This document shows, one piece after another, positions 19,055 through 28,894 of a stretch of DNA of 64,000 nucleotides. This stretch comes from Roseiarcus sp963696665. GTDB taxonomy: Bacteria > Pseudomonadota > Alphaproteobacteria > Rhizobiales > Beijerinckiaceae. The notes under the pieces were generated by a model. The model was not told the origin of the DNA. It was given only the letters and a program-made list of their open reading frames with translations, and did no database searches. A program made the position numbers and the translations under genes. The stretch covers positions 186,001 to 250,000 of the forward strand of contig CAVOLE010000004.1 in the NCBI GenBank assembly GCA_963696665.1, written 5' to 3'. Position 1 is the stretch's first letter, and every line of letters starts with the position of its first letter.

Positions 19055-19905
19055 TGCCGCATACCTGATAGCAATTCAGCGTGAGACCTGCCGACCATAG
19101 CCATTCCTGACTTGGCCCAAGACCGATGCAAAGAAACCGGCCAATGTACTTAGGGCACCTTATCAGGGGAGCGTGGCGATCCCTAGCATCAAAACTTTGG
19201 TCTGACGTCATCGAAAGTGGTAGGCGATCAGATCCCATAGTAGATCGAGAGCTAAAATTGTTGTATCGGCATAGCGCCGGCTATTTTTTTGCAGACTACT
19301 CGACCGAAGCGAGCCCACGCCAATCGCGACGACTGGAAAAGCCGCCCGTTCAGTCCGGGACGGTCGAAAAATCTATGTCACCCAATCCCTCGGCGTGAGC
19401 GCGCGTGGGCGTGTTCTCGGCGCCCCGATATCTATGGGCTGGCCCAACGACACCGCCGACGCGGTCGCGTAGCGCATATTTTTGAGCATAAGTTGAAGCG
19501 CGAAATGCCTTTTCTCCGCTTGCGATCATGGGCAGCAGCTTAACCTTCGCCATCGCGGGAAGGCCGCGCTGCCCGCGAGGACGAGAGAGACGATCTGCTC
19601 AGGCCTGAAGCCGGCCTTCTGCGCCCCTCGGGTGTAACGGTCTGCGCGACAATGCGCTGGTTGTTTAGGACGCACCGGCACCAACGGGGTTCGAGCAAGT
19701 CGATCGGGTCTACAACGCCGACAGGGCAAGGCGCCCGGTCTCGAGCGTTTCGGCGTCGGCACCGAAAAAGAAGCTCAGCTCGCCTGAAGCCGCGGCCTGC
19801 GGCTGCCGGCGCGTCGAGGAAGCGCTGTCTCTTCGCGTCAGCGCTTTTCTGGCCCCCTTTTTCGGCAGGGGTGGCGGGGCATACTCCGGGCGTTTGGGGC
19901 TCCGA
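19055..19905. other. Degenerate region, no intact gene
   Basis: About 850 bp between the polymerase-like gene and the IS66 remnant. On the minus strand near 19570-19630, KAGFRPEQIVSLV resembles the start of IS3-type OrfA. A small hairpin with a T-run (19271-19290) is too weak to call. Nothing else was recognised. Confidence 0.4.
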
Positions 19906-20345
19906 CACGTGTCGATTTCAGAGCGTAATGAGGTGTCCAAGACCGCGGGTCTGGCGCGGCGGCTCGACATTTTCACCGGCGCGGGACGCCGTCGTTTGGA
20001 CGGCTGAGCAGAAGGGGCGGCGATCGTCGGGGAGAGCTTCGAGGGCAGCGCCCAGGTCAGCCAAGTCGCGCGTCGCCATAGTCTGACGCAGCAGCAATTG
20101 GTCGCCTGGCGTCGCCAGGCGGGTCGAGAGGCTGAAGAGGAGATTGGCGACCTGCCGTTTGCGCCGGTGGTCGTCGAAGCGTCGGAGCGGCGGCGTCGCT
20201 TGAGGGCAGCGTTGAGAGCAAATCGGCGGATGGGCATCCCCGCGTCATCGAACTGGATATTGAGGCGTCGAGCGTCTGGATCTGGTTCGGCGCCGAGGTC
20301 GCGATGGTGACGGCGATTATCGGCGCGCTGAAAGCGGCCAAGTGA
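19906..20345 (+). pseudogene. tnpA: IS66-family TnpA remnant
   Basis: Spread over several frames: VSISERNEVSKTAGLARRLD, an AEQKGR and IVGESFE segment, VSQVARRHSLTQQQLVAWRRQ (the HTH), and the typical end VWIWFGAEVAMVTAIIGALKA stopping at 20345. At least three frame changes are needed, so it is inactive. It overlaps tnpB by a few bases, as in intact IS66 elements. Confidence 0.8.
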
Positions 20346-20694
20346 TCGGCCCGTCGGCGCGGTGCGTGTGCTCGTCGCAACGCGGCCGGTCGACTTCCGC
20401 AAACGGCCGGAAGGGCCGGCGGCGCTGGTTCGCGACGGTGGGGGCCGAATCGTTCGACGGGGCGGTCTATGTTTTCCGCGCCAGGCGCGCCGATCGGGTG
20501 ATGCTTTGTTCTGGGACGGCACGGGCGTGTGCCTGTTCGCGAAACGCCTAGAGGACGGCCGATTCCAATGGCCGAAGATCGAGAACCGCGTGAAGGGGCT
20601 ATCGGCCGCACAACTCTCGGCGCTCAACGAAGGCCTCGACTGGAGGTGGGTGTGGGCGGCGAAGGACACTCCGGCGCCGAGGCCGCCGGGCTAG
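20342..20694 (+). pseudogene. tnpB: IS66-family TnpB remnant
   Basis: VRVLVATRPVDFRKRPEG, then ALFWDGTGVCLFAKRLEDG and GLSAAQLSALNEGLDW are the family core. The middle (GAVYVFRARRADRV) is in another frame, so it has been broken twice. Length and order are otherwise normal for the IS66 accessory protein. Confidence 0.85.
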
Positions 20695-21489
20695 GTCGCC
20701 GCGCCAAGAGCCTGCCGGAAGGTCAATTGCTGTTGGCGCTCGAAGGCGTCGAGCAGCGCGAGGCGGGAGAGGCCGAGGCGAACGAAGCCAAGTCGCCGTC
20801 CGCGCGCGCGGAGGAGCGCACAAACGGTGCGCCAACCGCGGCGCCCTGCCGACCTAGCTGCCGCGCATCAAGACCCTCGTCGAAGACAAGACCTGCCCGT
20901 GCTGCAAGGGCGCGCTGCACCGGATCGACGAGGACGTCAGCGGGCAACTCAAGGCATCCCAGCCGATCGCGCATCTTGCTGCTTCAAGGGCGTCCTTCAG
21001 GTCGAGGGGTACGCTGGCTATCGCGCGCTTGCAGACAAAGGTGACGTCAGCCTCGGCTTCTGCTGGGCGCATCTGCGGCGCCGCTTCTACGAGCGCCCCG
21101 TCGCCGAAGCGTCGCCCATCGCCAACGAGGCGCTGCAGCGCATCGCCGCGCTGTATCGGATGGAAACCGACATTCGTGGCCGCGGGCGGGACAAGCGACG
21201 CGCCGTCCGCCAGGAACGATCGCGTCCGCTTTTCGACGAACTCAACCCGTGGCTGCGCGAAAAGCGCGCCCTCGTCAGTCGGAAGAGTTAGCTCGCCCAA
21301 GCGATCCGCTAGGCGCTCTCGCATTGGGATCGCGGTGGGGAGAACTGGGCCGTCATCGCCTCGCTGATTGAGGCCAGGAAGCTTTCCGGTGTCGATCCCC
21401 ACGCCTATCTCGCCGACACGCTTATAAGGATCGTCGACGGCTACCTTGCCAGCAAAATCGACGAACCACGCCCATCGTTCGGGAATTAA
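20680..21489 (+). pseudogene. tnpC: IS66-family TnpC (transposase) remnant
   Basis: N-terminal and zinc-finger-like parts (CPCCKGALHRID) are frameshifted. The catalytic-domain piece GYAGYRALADKGDVSLGFCW then AHLRRRFYE is readable, and the end ENWAVIASLIEARKLSGVDPHAYLADTL through SKIDEPRPS is present. The segment between AIRALSHWD and the ENWAVIASL block, which holds the last acidic residue, is deleted. In-frame stops occur at about 21289 and 21310. Confidence 0.85.
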
Positions 21490-21783
21490 AAAGGGCGACA
21501 TGTTGCATGCGGGTGCCTTCAGACTTTGACCGCGATTGACGGGAGGGTCCTGGGTGGAAGGGCTAAGCCGCTCTATGCACGCGACTTGCGACCGCAAAGC
21601 ATCGCCAAGAACGTTCACTTGCGAGGGCATGAGTATCGCCTCTGGCCAAAGGAGGTAGGTCTACGCCCAAATCGACCGGCGCCTGGCCCTAAGACAAGCC
21701 CCGCTTGCAAAGCGATTTGCATCAAGATGGTTGTCCGACACTCGCATAACCGTCGCGAATTCGCCCTGCACCCGGATCACCCA
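21490..21783. other. Gap between IS66 remnant and epimerase
   Basis: No gene or clear IS66 right inverted repeat was recognised. Confidence 0.4.
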
Positions 21784-22947
21784 ATGCGCTTTCTCATCAC
21801 TGGAACGGCGGGGTTCATCGGTTTTCATCTTGCCCGGTGGTTGCTCGGGAAAGGCCATTGCGTTTTCGGCGTCGACGGCATGACGCCCTATTATGACGTC
21901 GCTTTGAAGGAGGCGCGTCACGCCATTCTTTCGAGTTGGCTTGAGTTCAGCCCGAATGTAATGTCGCTTGAGGACAAACCGAAGCTCGACTTCAGTCGCG
22001 GCGGCCGCCCGACCCGACGTGATCGTCCATCTCGCCGCTCAGGCCGGGGTTCGCTACAGCCTAGATTATCCGCGCAGCTATCTCGACTCCAATCTCGTCG
22101 GCACGTTCAATGTAATGGAGATCGCACGGGAGCTAAAACCGGCACATTTCCTTATCGCATCGACAAGTTCAGTCTATGGCGCGAATGCGCGCATGCCGTT
22201 TCGGGAAATTGACAAAACCGACCATCCAATGACCTTCTATGCCGCGACGAAAAAGGCCGGCGAGGAGATGGCCCATGCCTATGCGCACCTTTGGGGCGTG
22301 CCAACGACTGCATTCCGCTTCTTTACGGTCTATGGTCCCTGGGGGCGTCCAGACATGGCCTTGTTCAAGTTCGTCAGCGCGGCACTGGCGGGCGAGCCGA
22401 TCGACGTCTATGGCCACGGCGCGATGCAACGCGATTTCACCTTTATCGACGATCTCATCGAAAGCGTGACGCGGCTGATCGACCGCCCGCCCAAGCGGGG
22501 CGCCCTGTTGGGAATGAAGATTCATTGTCGCCGGTCGCTCCGTATCGAGTCGTCAATATCGGCCGCGGCCAATCGGTGGGCCTATTGCCGTTCATAGACG
22601 AAATTGAGCGTTGCCTCGGCATGCCGATCAAACGACGCATGCTCGACATGCAGAAAGGCGATGTGCCAGCAACCTTCGCCTCGGCCGACCTGCTGGAAAA
22701 GTTGACCGGATATCGCCCGTCGACGCAGATCGATGAGGGAGTTGCGGCTTTCGTCGAGTGGTACAGGGACTACTACGGTGTTGCTGGCGAGGCTTCGAAC
22801 CATTCAACTCCGACCAAGGGGTTGCGCCTGGGGTCTGGGCGTCGACCGGATATTGGAAGCGAACAAGAGGGCGCGAATTCCAGGCGTTTTACAGCAAACG
22901 ACCGGCAAAGCTTGAAACAGCGAAGAAGAGTGTCTGAGGGGAGCTAA
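21784..22947 (+). CDS. NAD-dependent nucleotide-sugar epimerase (UDP-glucuronate 4-epimerase-like), two frameshifts
   Basis: From ATG 21784 the frame reads FLITGTAGFIGFHLARWLL (Rossmann GxxGxxG) and DGMTPYYDVALKEAR, typical of UDP-glucuronate epimerases. Near 22000 it moves frame (PDVIVHLAAQAGVRYSL, TSSVYGAN, the catalytic YAATKKAGEEMA with Tyr-x-x-x-Lys, and RFFTVYGPWGRPDMA). Near 22508 it moves again (NEDSLSPVAPYRVVNIG to FVEWYRDYYGV). All catalytic motifs are present, so the gene may be intact in reality. About 55 extra residues follow the usual end and overlap the convergent asnB stop. The product would be a UDP-uronic acid for the island polysaccharide. Confidence 0.82.
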
Positions 22948-24947
22948 AGTATCTCGCTTAATTGCTTGGAGTTAGGTTGCGTCATTATTTCATCGCTGGC
23001 CTGAGCTGCTAGCCACGCCTGAAACATTATCACGTTCCAAAGGCGGTCCGTCCAATCTCGCTTTTCCGCGAGATGTTCGCGCCAAAGCGCCCGCACTGGC
23101 GCCGGATGGAGAAAACCTTCCTCGCGTAGACGATCTTCAGCAAGCAAGACTTCCGCCCATTCGCGCAATGGACCGCGCAGCCACTGGCCGACGGGAATGT
23201 TGAACCCAGCCTTCGGTCGCTCAATAAGTTTTGCGGGAACGCAACGATAGAGGATTTGCCGAAGCGCCCACTTGCTACACCCTCTTCTTATCTTCATGGA
23301 CAAGGGCAATCGCCAAGCGACTTCCGCGACCCGGTGATCGAGCATTGGGACCCTCGTCTCCAGACTGGCCGCCATGGCGGCGCGGTCGACCTTGGCCAGA
23401 ATGTCATCCGGCAGATAGGTGATGCCATCCAGCAGCATCATGCGATGCGCGGGCTCCCGAATTCTGTGTTCGATCCGTACCGTGTCGAGTTTGGTCGGCA
23501 GGCAATCGGTCGAAAGCGCCGGAACCTCATCCGGCCCCCACTGGGTGACCACGCTGTTGTATAGGTCGTCCACCGTCTCAACGGTATCCAGCCTCGCCGC
23601 CAGTTTGTGCACCTTGTCGCCTAGCATGGCGAATCTACTGCCAAGGAAAGACGCATGCGCTAGCCGGTTCCATCCTTCAATCGGCACATTAAGGAGACCC
23701 GCGCCGACTATTTTGCGCAATCTCTCGGGGGTCCATCCAAGGGCGCTCCCGAGTTGGGGACCCAAGAGATAGCGACTGTATCCGCCCAAAAGCTCATCTC
23801 CGGCATCGCCGGAAAGGGCTACGGTGACGGATTGGCGCGCGATTTCGCAGATTACATAGGTCGGAATTTGCGAGCTATCGGCGAAGGGCTCGTCATAGAT
23901 GGTCGGCAATTTCGGGATGATGGCCAGCGTCTCGGCTGGTGAGACGCGGATCTCTTGATGGTCAGTCCCAAGATGCCGCGCCACGGCGGCGGCAAATGGC
24001 GCCTCGTCGAAACCGGCCTCGTCAAACCCGACCGTGAAAGTCTTCACCGGGCTGCTTGACTGCGCTTGCATGAGCGCCACGATCGAGGAAGAATTGACCC
24101 CCCCGGAAAGAAAGGCGCCCAGGGGGACGTCGGAGATGAGCTGACCGGCCACAGCCTCGCGGAGCGCATATTCCAGGTTTTCAAGCCCCTCGCGCTCATC
24201 GCGTATAGGGTTGGCAAGGCCAGCGACGACGGCGTCTTCGTACCGCCAATAGTCTTCAATGACGTAGGCGCGACGCTCTACGCCTGCGGGATCAAGCGTC
24301 AGGATCGAACCAGGTTCGAGCTTGAAGATGTTTTTGTAAATCGAATACGGCGCCGGCACGTAGCTGAAGCGCAGGAACAACGCCACGACGTCGCGATCGA
24401 TTACGTTGTCAAAACCGTGATGGGCGCGGAGCGCCTTTAGCTCCGAGCCAAAAACAAACGCGGCGCGCGCGCCATGCCCGACCCAGCCGTAATAAAGCGG
24501 TTTTTCCCCAAAACGGTCGCGCGCCAGCACCAGGCGTCGTTCCGCCCGGTCCCAAAGCCCGAAGGAGAACATGCCGACGGCCTTTTTTAGCGTTGTCTTG
24601 ACGCCCCAGGCTACGAAACCGGCAAGAAGCGTCTCTGTGTCCGATGTTCCACGCCAATGGACGGTCCCGCTCTCTTGCAGTTCCTTGCGAAGCGCAAGAT
24701 GATTATAGATCTCACCGTTAAATGTGACGACGTAGCGTCCGCACGCCGAGTGCATCGGCTGCGCGCCGCGCTCGGAAAGATCAAGGATGGCAAGGCGCCG
24801 ATGACCCAGCGCGATCCCTGCTTCAGGATCGCTCCACGCGGCTCCCGCATCCGGTCCCCGATGGCGCAATGCGAGCGTCATAGATTCGATCGATCGTGGA
24901 TCTGGTCGCGACGATTTGCTGGTGATCAGTCCTGCAATTCCGCACAC
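22944..24947 (-). CDS. asnB: AsnB-type glutamine amidotransferase (asparagine synthetase family)
   Basis: 667 residues, intact. The N-terminal glutaminase domain starts with the nucleophile Cys2 (MCGIAGLI), with RHRGPDAG and FNGEIYN as expected. The C-terminal synthetase domain has FLSGGVNSSSIVALM near residue 295. In the ATP-pyrophosphatase loop, SGGxDSS is expected, and here Asp is replaced by Asn. Other landmarks are LSGDAGDELLGGYSRY and DRAAMAASLETRVPMLDH. The start is GTG 24947, preceded by GGAG. In polysaccharide loci such proteins amidate uronic acids rather than make asparagine, which is a possibility here given the epimerase next door (convergent). It is last in a minus-strand series but has its own AT-rich upstream region. 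Confidence 0.93.
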   Translation of the reverse strand: MCGIAGLITSKSSRPDPRSIESMTLALRHRGPDAGAAWSDPEAGIALGHRRLAILDLSERGAQPMHSACGRYVVTFNGEIYNHLALRKELQESGTVHWRGTSDTETLLAGFVAWGVKTTLKKAVGMFSFGLWDRAERRLVLARDRFGEKPLYYGWVGHGARAAFVFGSELKALRAHHGFDNVIDRDVVALFLRFSYVPAPYSIYKNIFKLEPGSILTLDPAGVERRAYVIEDYWRYEDAVVAGLANPIRDEREGLENLEYALREAVAGQLISDVPLGAFLSGGVNSSSIVALMQAQSSSPVKTFTVGFDEAGFDEAPFAAAVARHLGTDHQEIRVSPAETLAIIPKLPTIYDEPFADSSQIPTYVICEIARQSVTVALSGDAGDELLGGYSRYLLGPQLGSALGWTPERLRKIVGAGLLNVPIEGWNRLAHASFLGSRFAMLGDKVHKLAARLDTVETVDDLYNSVVTQWGPDEVPALSTDCLPTKLDTVRIEHRIREPAHRMMLLDGITYLPDDILAKVDRAAMAASLETRVPMLDHRVAEVAWRLPLSMKIRRGCSKWALRQILYRCVPAKLIERPKAGFNIPVGQWLRGPLREWAEVLLAEDRLREEGFLHPAPVRALWREHLAEKRDWTDRLWNVIMFQAWLAAQASDEIMTQPNSKQLSEIL

Positions 24948-24967
24948 ATAAGAACTCCACCGGTTGA

Positions 24968-24980
24968 GTTAATATTTAAC
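24968..24980. promoter_or_regulatory. AT-rich palindrome upstream of asnB
   Basis: GTTAATATTTAAC is a near-perfect palindrome about 21 bp upstream of the asnB start, in the most AT-rich stretch of the neighbourhood (24955-25010). It could be an operator or part of a promoter. No protein is implied. Confidence 0.35.
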
Positions 24981-25045
24981 TATTTTAGTATGTTCTAATA
25001 ACGCTGTTCATGTTCTTTGGTGCAGCCGGCGCGACGGCGAAGAGA

Positions 25046-25844
25046 TCAATTGACGCTCCAAGCTTCGCTCCACACGTCCCGGTTCCGCGCCTTCCATTCT
25101 CTGTCGTCCAACATCATTCGAATTCGGCCTTCCGCGAGGACGACGCCGGCCCCCAGCGCCTTGTCATCACGAGACGTCACCGTGAGCATAAAGCGGCCCG
25201 ATCGGCTCAAAAGCGCATCAAGGCGTTTGGCGGTCGCGGCCTGCTCGACGACGGTGCCACTGTATTCCTCGAAAAGCTCTCCGATGCGACCAATCATTCG
25301 CTGTCTTCGGGTCAGCCGAGCTCGGATGTCATCGATCGGCGTCTCAACGCGAATGATGAGATCGGATTTCGGTATAGTGTCCAGCATGGCCGTCGCGTCG
25401 GCGTCGCTGAATTGAGGCCGCACCTGCATGATGTTTGCGATCGCCTGGACATATGCCTGGTCGAAAATCCAGATATTCTCGCTTTTGGCGGCCGCCGTCC
25501 ATGCGCTGGCCAGCCGCATCAAATATTGCTTCATCCTGAGCCCGCGAAAGAATTCGCCGTCCGCCCAGGCGGAAGTCAGAGTGCCGGTGGTGTTCCGCAC
25601 GGCGCGATCGGCCGGTGATTGAATGACCGCAGTCACCAATTCGGTCGCTGGAACCAACAATCTACGCGCCGCGGCCGCAAAGCGAAGGTGAAGAATTGCA
25701 GCCGTTTCCACCGTGCAGCTCTTCCCCAGGCCTGGCGCTCAACCTGGAAAGGGCGTTAAGCCCGTCCGTCTGTAAACGCTCAGTGAGCGCCAGCGCTAAT
25801 GTGGTCTTGCCTGCGCCGGGGGGCCCAAAGCATTCGACAATCAT
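25046..25844 (-). CDS. Small P-loop kinase-like protein, frameshifted
   Basis: Starts at ATG 25844 with GAGGTGA upstream. It opens directly with a Walker A motif (MIVECFGPPGAGKTTLALAL). A shift near 25720 leads into a second frame (AAILHLRFAAAARRLL ...), which reads IWIFDQAYVQAI (a Walker-B-like DQ) and SDLIIRVETPIDDIRARLTRRQ (a lid-like Arg cluster). The total of about 265 residues resembles nucleoside or sugar kinases in polysaccharide loci, but the substrate is unknown. It lies 20 bp after the NTase-kinase fusion, on the same strand, so it is probably co-transcribed. Confidence 0.7.
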
Positions 25845-25864
25845 TCGGTCACCTCATCGCGCTG

Positions 25865-27436
25865 TTACAAGACGTTCCAGACTTCGCGTTTTACGAGGCG
25901 TTTGACCTCATCGAGCGGGCGCCGCGCATCGATTGAGACGATTCTGGAGCCCGGAAACTTCAGCTCTGCGAGCCCGGCGATACGCTCACCGATAAGGGCG
26001 GGACTCATTTCCGGCTCGCGCCGGGCCACAGTATCCGGTCCAACGTGAAGTTTGACGACGAGGTCAGGCGGAGCGCGATGCGCCAGCATGTAGATCGCCG
26101 CCTCAAAGCGCTTAAGCCAATCTGGCGCCCATCGCAGTCGGTGAAGCAAGGGTCCGTCGTTGAAGCCCCGGATTTCATTCTGTGGGTAACGGTCGGCGAT
26201 GACGACGAATCCGCGCCGCGCCGCCCGGTACGCCAAGATCAATTTATGCCTCTTGTCAGCCGCGACAGCGAGCGCCCAGATCGAGAACAGCAAGGAATAG
26301 ACCGGCCCAGGCGGGCGATCGGAAATCCGGCCGTGTGACGCGCCTCTTGGCTTGGTCTTGACCAGACGGGCGGCTATATGCGCCAGAGCTTTGAACGGTC
26401 GAAGCAATGATGACGTCTGGCCGTCTCCAGTTCCGAAATAGGCCGATAGAACGTCCATCTCGGCGCCTAGCCAAGTTCCCACCGTGGCCGCCGCCGTGCT
26501 TTTCCCGCTGCCATCGACGCCAACAAAAGCAATGATGACGCCGCCGCCGGGGGCACGCCGCCCCCATGACCGCGGCAAATGGAAAAAACGCCGGTTTGAC
26601 GCGCCGAAGAGAAACATTGCGATCCGCGCCGCCATGCGAAAGGCCAATTCCGCAGAATTGCAGGTGCGATAGGCAGATAATTCGCCTTTGATTCTCGCGG
26701 CGATTTCCGCTCGCCTTAGCGGCGGATCGCTGGTGGCCAAAGCCTCGGCGATCTCGGCTGCCAATTGCGCGCTAAAAATCTCGGAGGCGGATTGACGCAC
26801 CGCCTCCGGTTCAAGACCCGGCGCAAGTGCGGCAAAATCATTCCTAAATTTTTGCGCGATTGCTTGCTTTCGACTTAGCTGGACCGGATCGAAAGCGCTG
26901 ATTTCGACGTGCGCGCGTATGAACAGCAGCAGCGCCTCGTCGGCCGGCGCCAAAACGCGCAGGTTGAAGGCGCACGAGAGTTTGCTCCGCGCCAAGAAGC
27001 TGCTTTCGCATGGCAGACGAAAATTCTTGAACAGCGAAGTTCCGATGACAAGCCTGAAATGCAAGTGCGCGTGCAGGATCACTCCACTGGCCTCGTCATA
27101 TCCCAAGAAACTCATGATGGCTGGATCGTCGCGACCCGGCGCGTCGGGCGCATGTTTGAAGCCGCACTCGACCAGAACTTTTGTCGCGCGTTGCCTATCA
27201 GGCCGCGCCACCAGCAGATCGAGATCGGAACGGCCCTCGAAAATATCCGACAGGCGCCGCGCACTTTTCCAATAACAACAGCGAACTCCGTCCCGGTCAA
27301 AGGCGTCTGCCAGCGCCTCGAACGCGGATTTCGTCACAGGCAATTCCCCCTCGACGCGCACAGCAGGCGTAGTGATAAGAATTGGCTTTCCGACAACTCC
27401 CTCGACAAGAGCGCCTTTCTGCGCCGCAGAGGTCAT
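25865..27436 (-). CDS. Nucleotidyltransferase-like / thymidylate-kinase-like fusion protein
   Basis: 523 residues. The start ATG at 27436 overlaps the stop of the glycosyltransferase (ATGA). Residues about 45-230 form a nucleotidyltransferase-like domain (CCYWKSARRL, then GRSDLDLLVARPDRQRA, with the paired acidic DLD; then HLHFRLV). After a linker, residues about 298-520 form a P-loop kinase: FVGVDGSGKSTAAATVG (Walker A near 305), ADRYPQNEIRGFNDGP (the DR-Y motif of thymidylate kinases) and a C-terminal Arg-rich region. Normal thymidylate kinase is about 210 residues, so this is a two-domain variant known from polysaccharide clusters. What it phosphorylates is unknown. A truncated paralogue is at 35491-36030. 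Confidence 0.85.
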   Translation of the reverse strand: MTSAAQKGALVEGVVGKPILITTPAVRVEGELPVTKSAFEALADAFDRDGVRCCYWKSARRLSDIFEGRSDLDLLVARPDRQRATKVLVECGFKHAPDAPGRDDPAIMSFLGYDEASGVILHAHLHFRLVIGTSLFKNFRLPCESSFLARSKLSCAFNLRVLAPADEALLLFIRAHVEISAFDPVQLSRKQAIAQKFRNDFAALAPGLEPEAVRQSASEIFSAQLAAEIAEALATSDPPLRRAEIAARIKGELSAYRTCNSAELAFRMAARIAMFLFGASNRRFFHLPRSWGRRAPGGGVIIAFVGVDGSGKSTAAATVGTWLGAEMDVLSAYFGTGDGQTSSLLRPFKALAHIAARLVKTKPRGASHGRISDRPPGPVYSLLFSIWALAVAADKRHKLILAYRAARRGFVVIADRYPQNEIRGFNDGPLLHRLRWAPDWLKRFEAAIYMLAHRAPPDLVVKLHVGPDTVARREPEMSPALIGERIAGLAELKFPGSRIVSIDARRPLDEVKRLVKREVWNVL

Positions 27437-28701
27437 AGCGCCTGACTCCCCAATTCCTGTGTTGCCGCAGCCGCAGCATTGCCAAGGCGTTGGTGATCCC
27501 TCGAATCGAGTAACGATTCCCGTTCGGAAGTAGTGCTCGCACGGCGGTAATCCCGACGATCCTCGGCCAACACGCGTTCGTAGACTTCTGCATGTCGCGC
27601 GATGACCGCATCCAGGCAAAACGTGTTACGGATCGTCTCCGGTCCGCGCGATGCCATCGCCGCCGCACGATCCCGATCCCGGAGCAAAGACAATATTCCG
27701 GCGGCGAGCGCACCGGGGTCGCGCATTGGCGTCAAGCGGCCATTCCATCCATCGCGAATGACTTCGCGGCATCCTTCTATGTCAGAGGCAACGATCGGCA
27801 AGCGACTGAGCGCAGCTTCCATGAGCGCGCGTGGAACGCCCTCGGCATATTCAGATGGAAATGCGAAAACATCGGCCATCGCGAGAAGCGAGGGAATGTC
27901 AGTTCTTGCGCCCGCGGCTATGACGTAGGGGGCGTGACGAGCCATTTCCTCGTCGCTCATGGCGAAGGGGCCTTCGCCTTCACGCGGACCGACAATGAGA
28001 AATTTGACATTCGGACGCGTCGCGTGGACCAGTTGGGCCGCCTTCAAAAGCGCGGGTATCCCCTTTTGCCGTGTAACCCGGGTCACGGTGATCACCACCT
28101 GCGCATCGCCTAGGCCCAATTCCTGACGTAGCGCCGCGGCCGATGGACCGCTCGCGCGCGCGCGCTCGAACCCTTCGACATCGATTCCCGAGCCGGAGAT
28201 GACCGTGGCGTAGCTGTTTCCCATCAAACGATTTCTTGCGAAGAATGAATAGTCGCCGTCATGTTGGAAAATCGTCGCAATGGTCGATCTGGCTGCAAGG
28301 CGCTGAAGCGATGGATAGATTCGACGCAATGCGATTGCGGGTGCGGAACGCGACGAGTAGATCCAACCCCGTCCGTTGATTGTCCGGACTATCAAAGTGC
28401 GAAAATGCGTACGGGCGACAAACGCGACGAGGAGGCTGAGCTTGGTGTCGAAGCAATGAGCGACATCCGCATCAACTTTTTCAAGCAGCTTCTTCAATCC
28501 CCGCAAAGTCGCAAAATCTCTATGCGGGGAAATAAACCGGTCGAATTGTATCGCCTGGAAATCCACACCTGCTTGAACGAACGGCTCTGGCCCGCAGCTA
28601 GCGGCCGCCGTGACGCGATAGCCGCGCGCCTTAAGCGCCAGCATGAAAGGAAGCCGTAAATGGTGGTCTTCGCCGCCGATGAAGAGCAGATGCGCGCTCA
28701 C
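27433..28701 (-). CDS. GT4-family glycosyltransferase
   Basis: 422 residues, intact, GTG start at 28701. The N-terminal acceptor domain starts SAHLLFIGGEDHHLRLPFML. The C-terminal donor domain has VITVTRVTRQKGIPALLKA, then VKFLIVGPREGEG. It also has the E-x7-E-type motif SEYAEGVPRALMEAALSRLP, in which glutamates bind the nucleotide-sugar donor. It would add a sugar to a lipid-linked intermediate at the inner membrane. It is the first gene of the minus-strand module and is translationally coupled (4-bp overlap) to the NTase-kinase fusion. A 24-codon scar of a second copy is at 31491-31565. Confidence 0.92.
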   Translation of the reverse strand: MSAHLLFIGGEDHHLRLPFMLALKARGYRVTAAASCGPEPFVQAGVDFQAIQFDRFISPHRDFATLRGLKKLLEKVDADVAHCFDTKLSLLVAFVARTHFRTLIVRTINGRGWIYSSRSAPAIALRRIYPSLQRLAARSTIATIFQHDGDYSFFARNRLMGNSYATVISGSGIDVEGFERARASGPSAAALRQELGLGDAQVVITVTRVTRQKGIPALLKAAQLVHATRPNVKFLIVGPREGEGPFAMSDEEMARHAPYVIAAGARTDIPSLLAMADVFAFPSEYAEGVPRALMEAALSRLPIVASDIEGCREVIRDGWNGRLTPMRDPGALAAGILSLLRDRDRAAAMASRGPETIRNTFCLDAVIARHAEVYERVLAEDRRDYRRASTTSERESLLDSRDHQRLGNAAAAATQELGSQAL

Positions 28702-28894
28702 GACGTTTTCCTTTGCGATTGGCGAGATTGTTTGTGAGCGCCCACGTAAGAATGGTTTATCCGTTGCAACTTTCTGTCAATCAAACGCTTGGCCTCTAGG
28801 CGAAGCATTGGTGGAATCGGCCGCATTCTCAAAAGGCCGATAGAGGGCTGCCGCTACCTCCTAGGGCGTAGGAAAGGGTTCGCGCGGCATCACG

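Noticed and set aside
19271..19290. Possible rho-independent terminator (ATAGC-GCCG-GCTAT followed by T's)
   Set aside because: The stem is only 5 bp and no plus-strand gene ends nearby.
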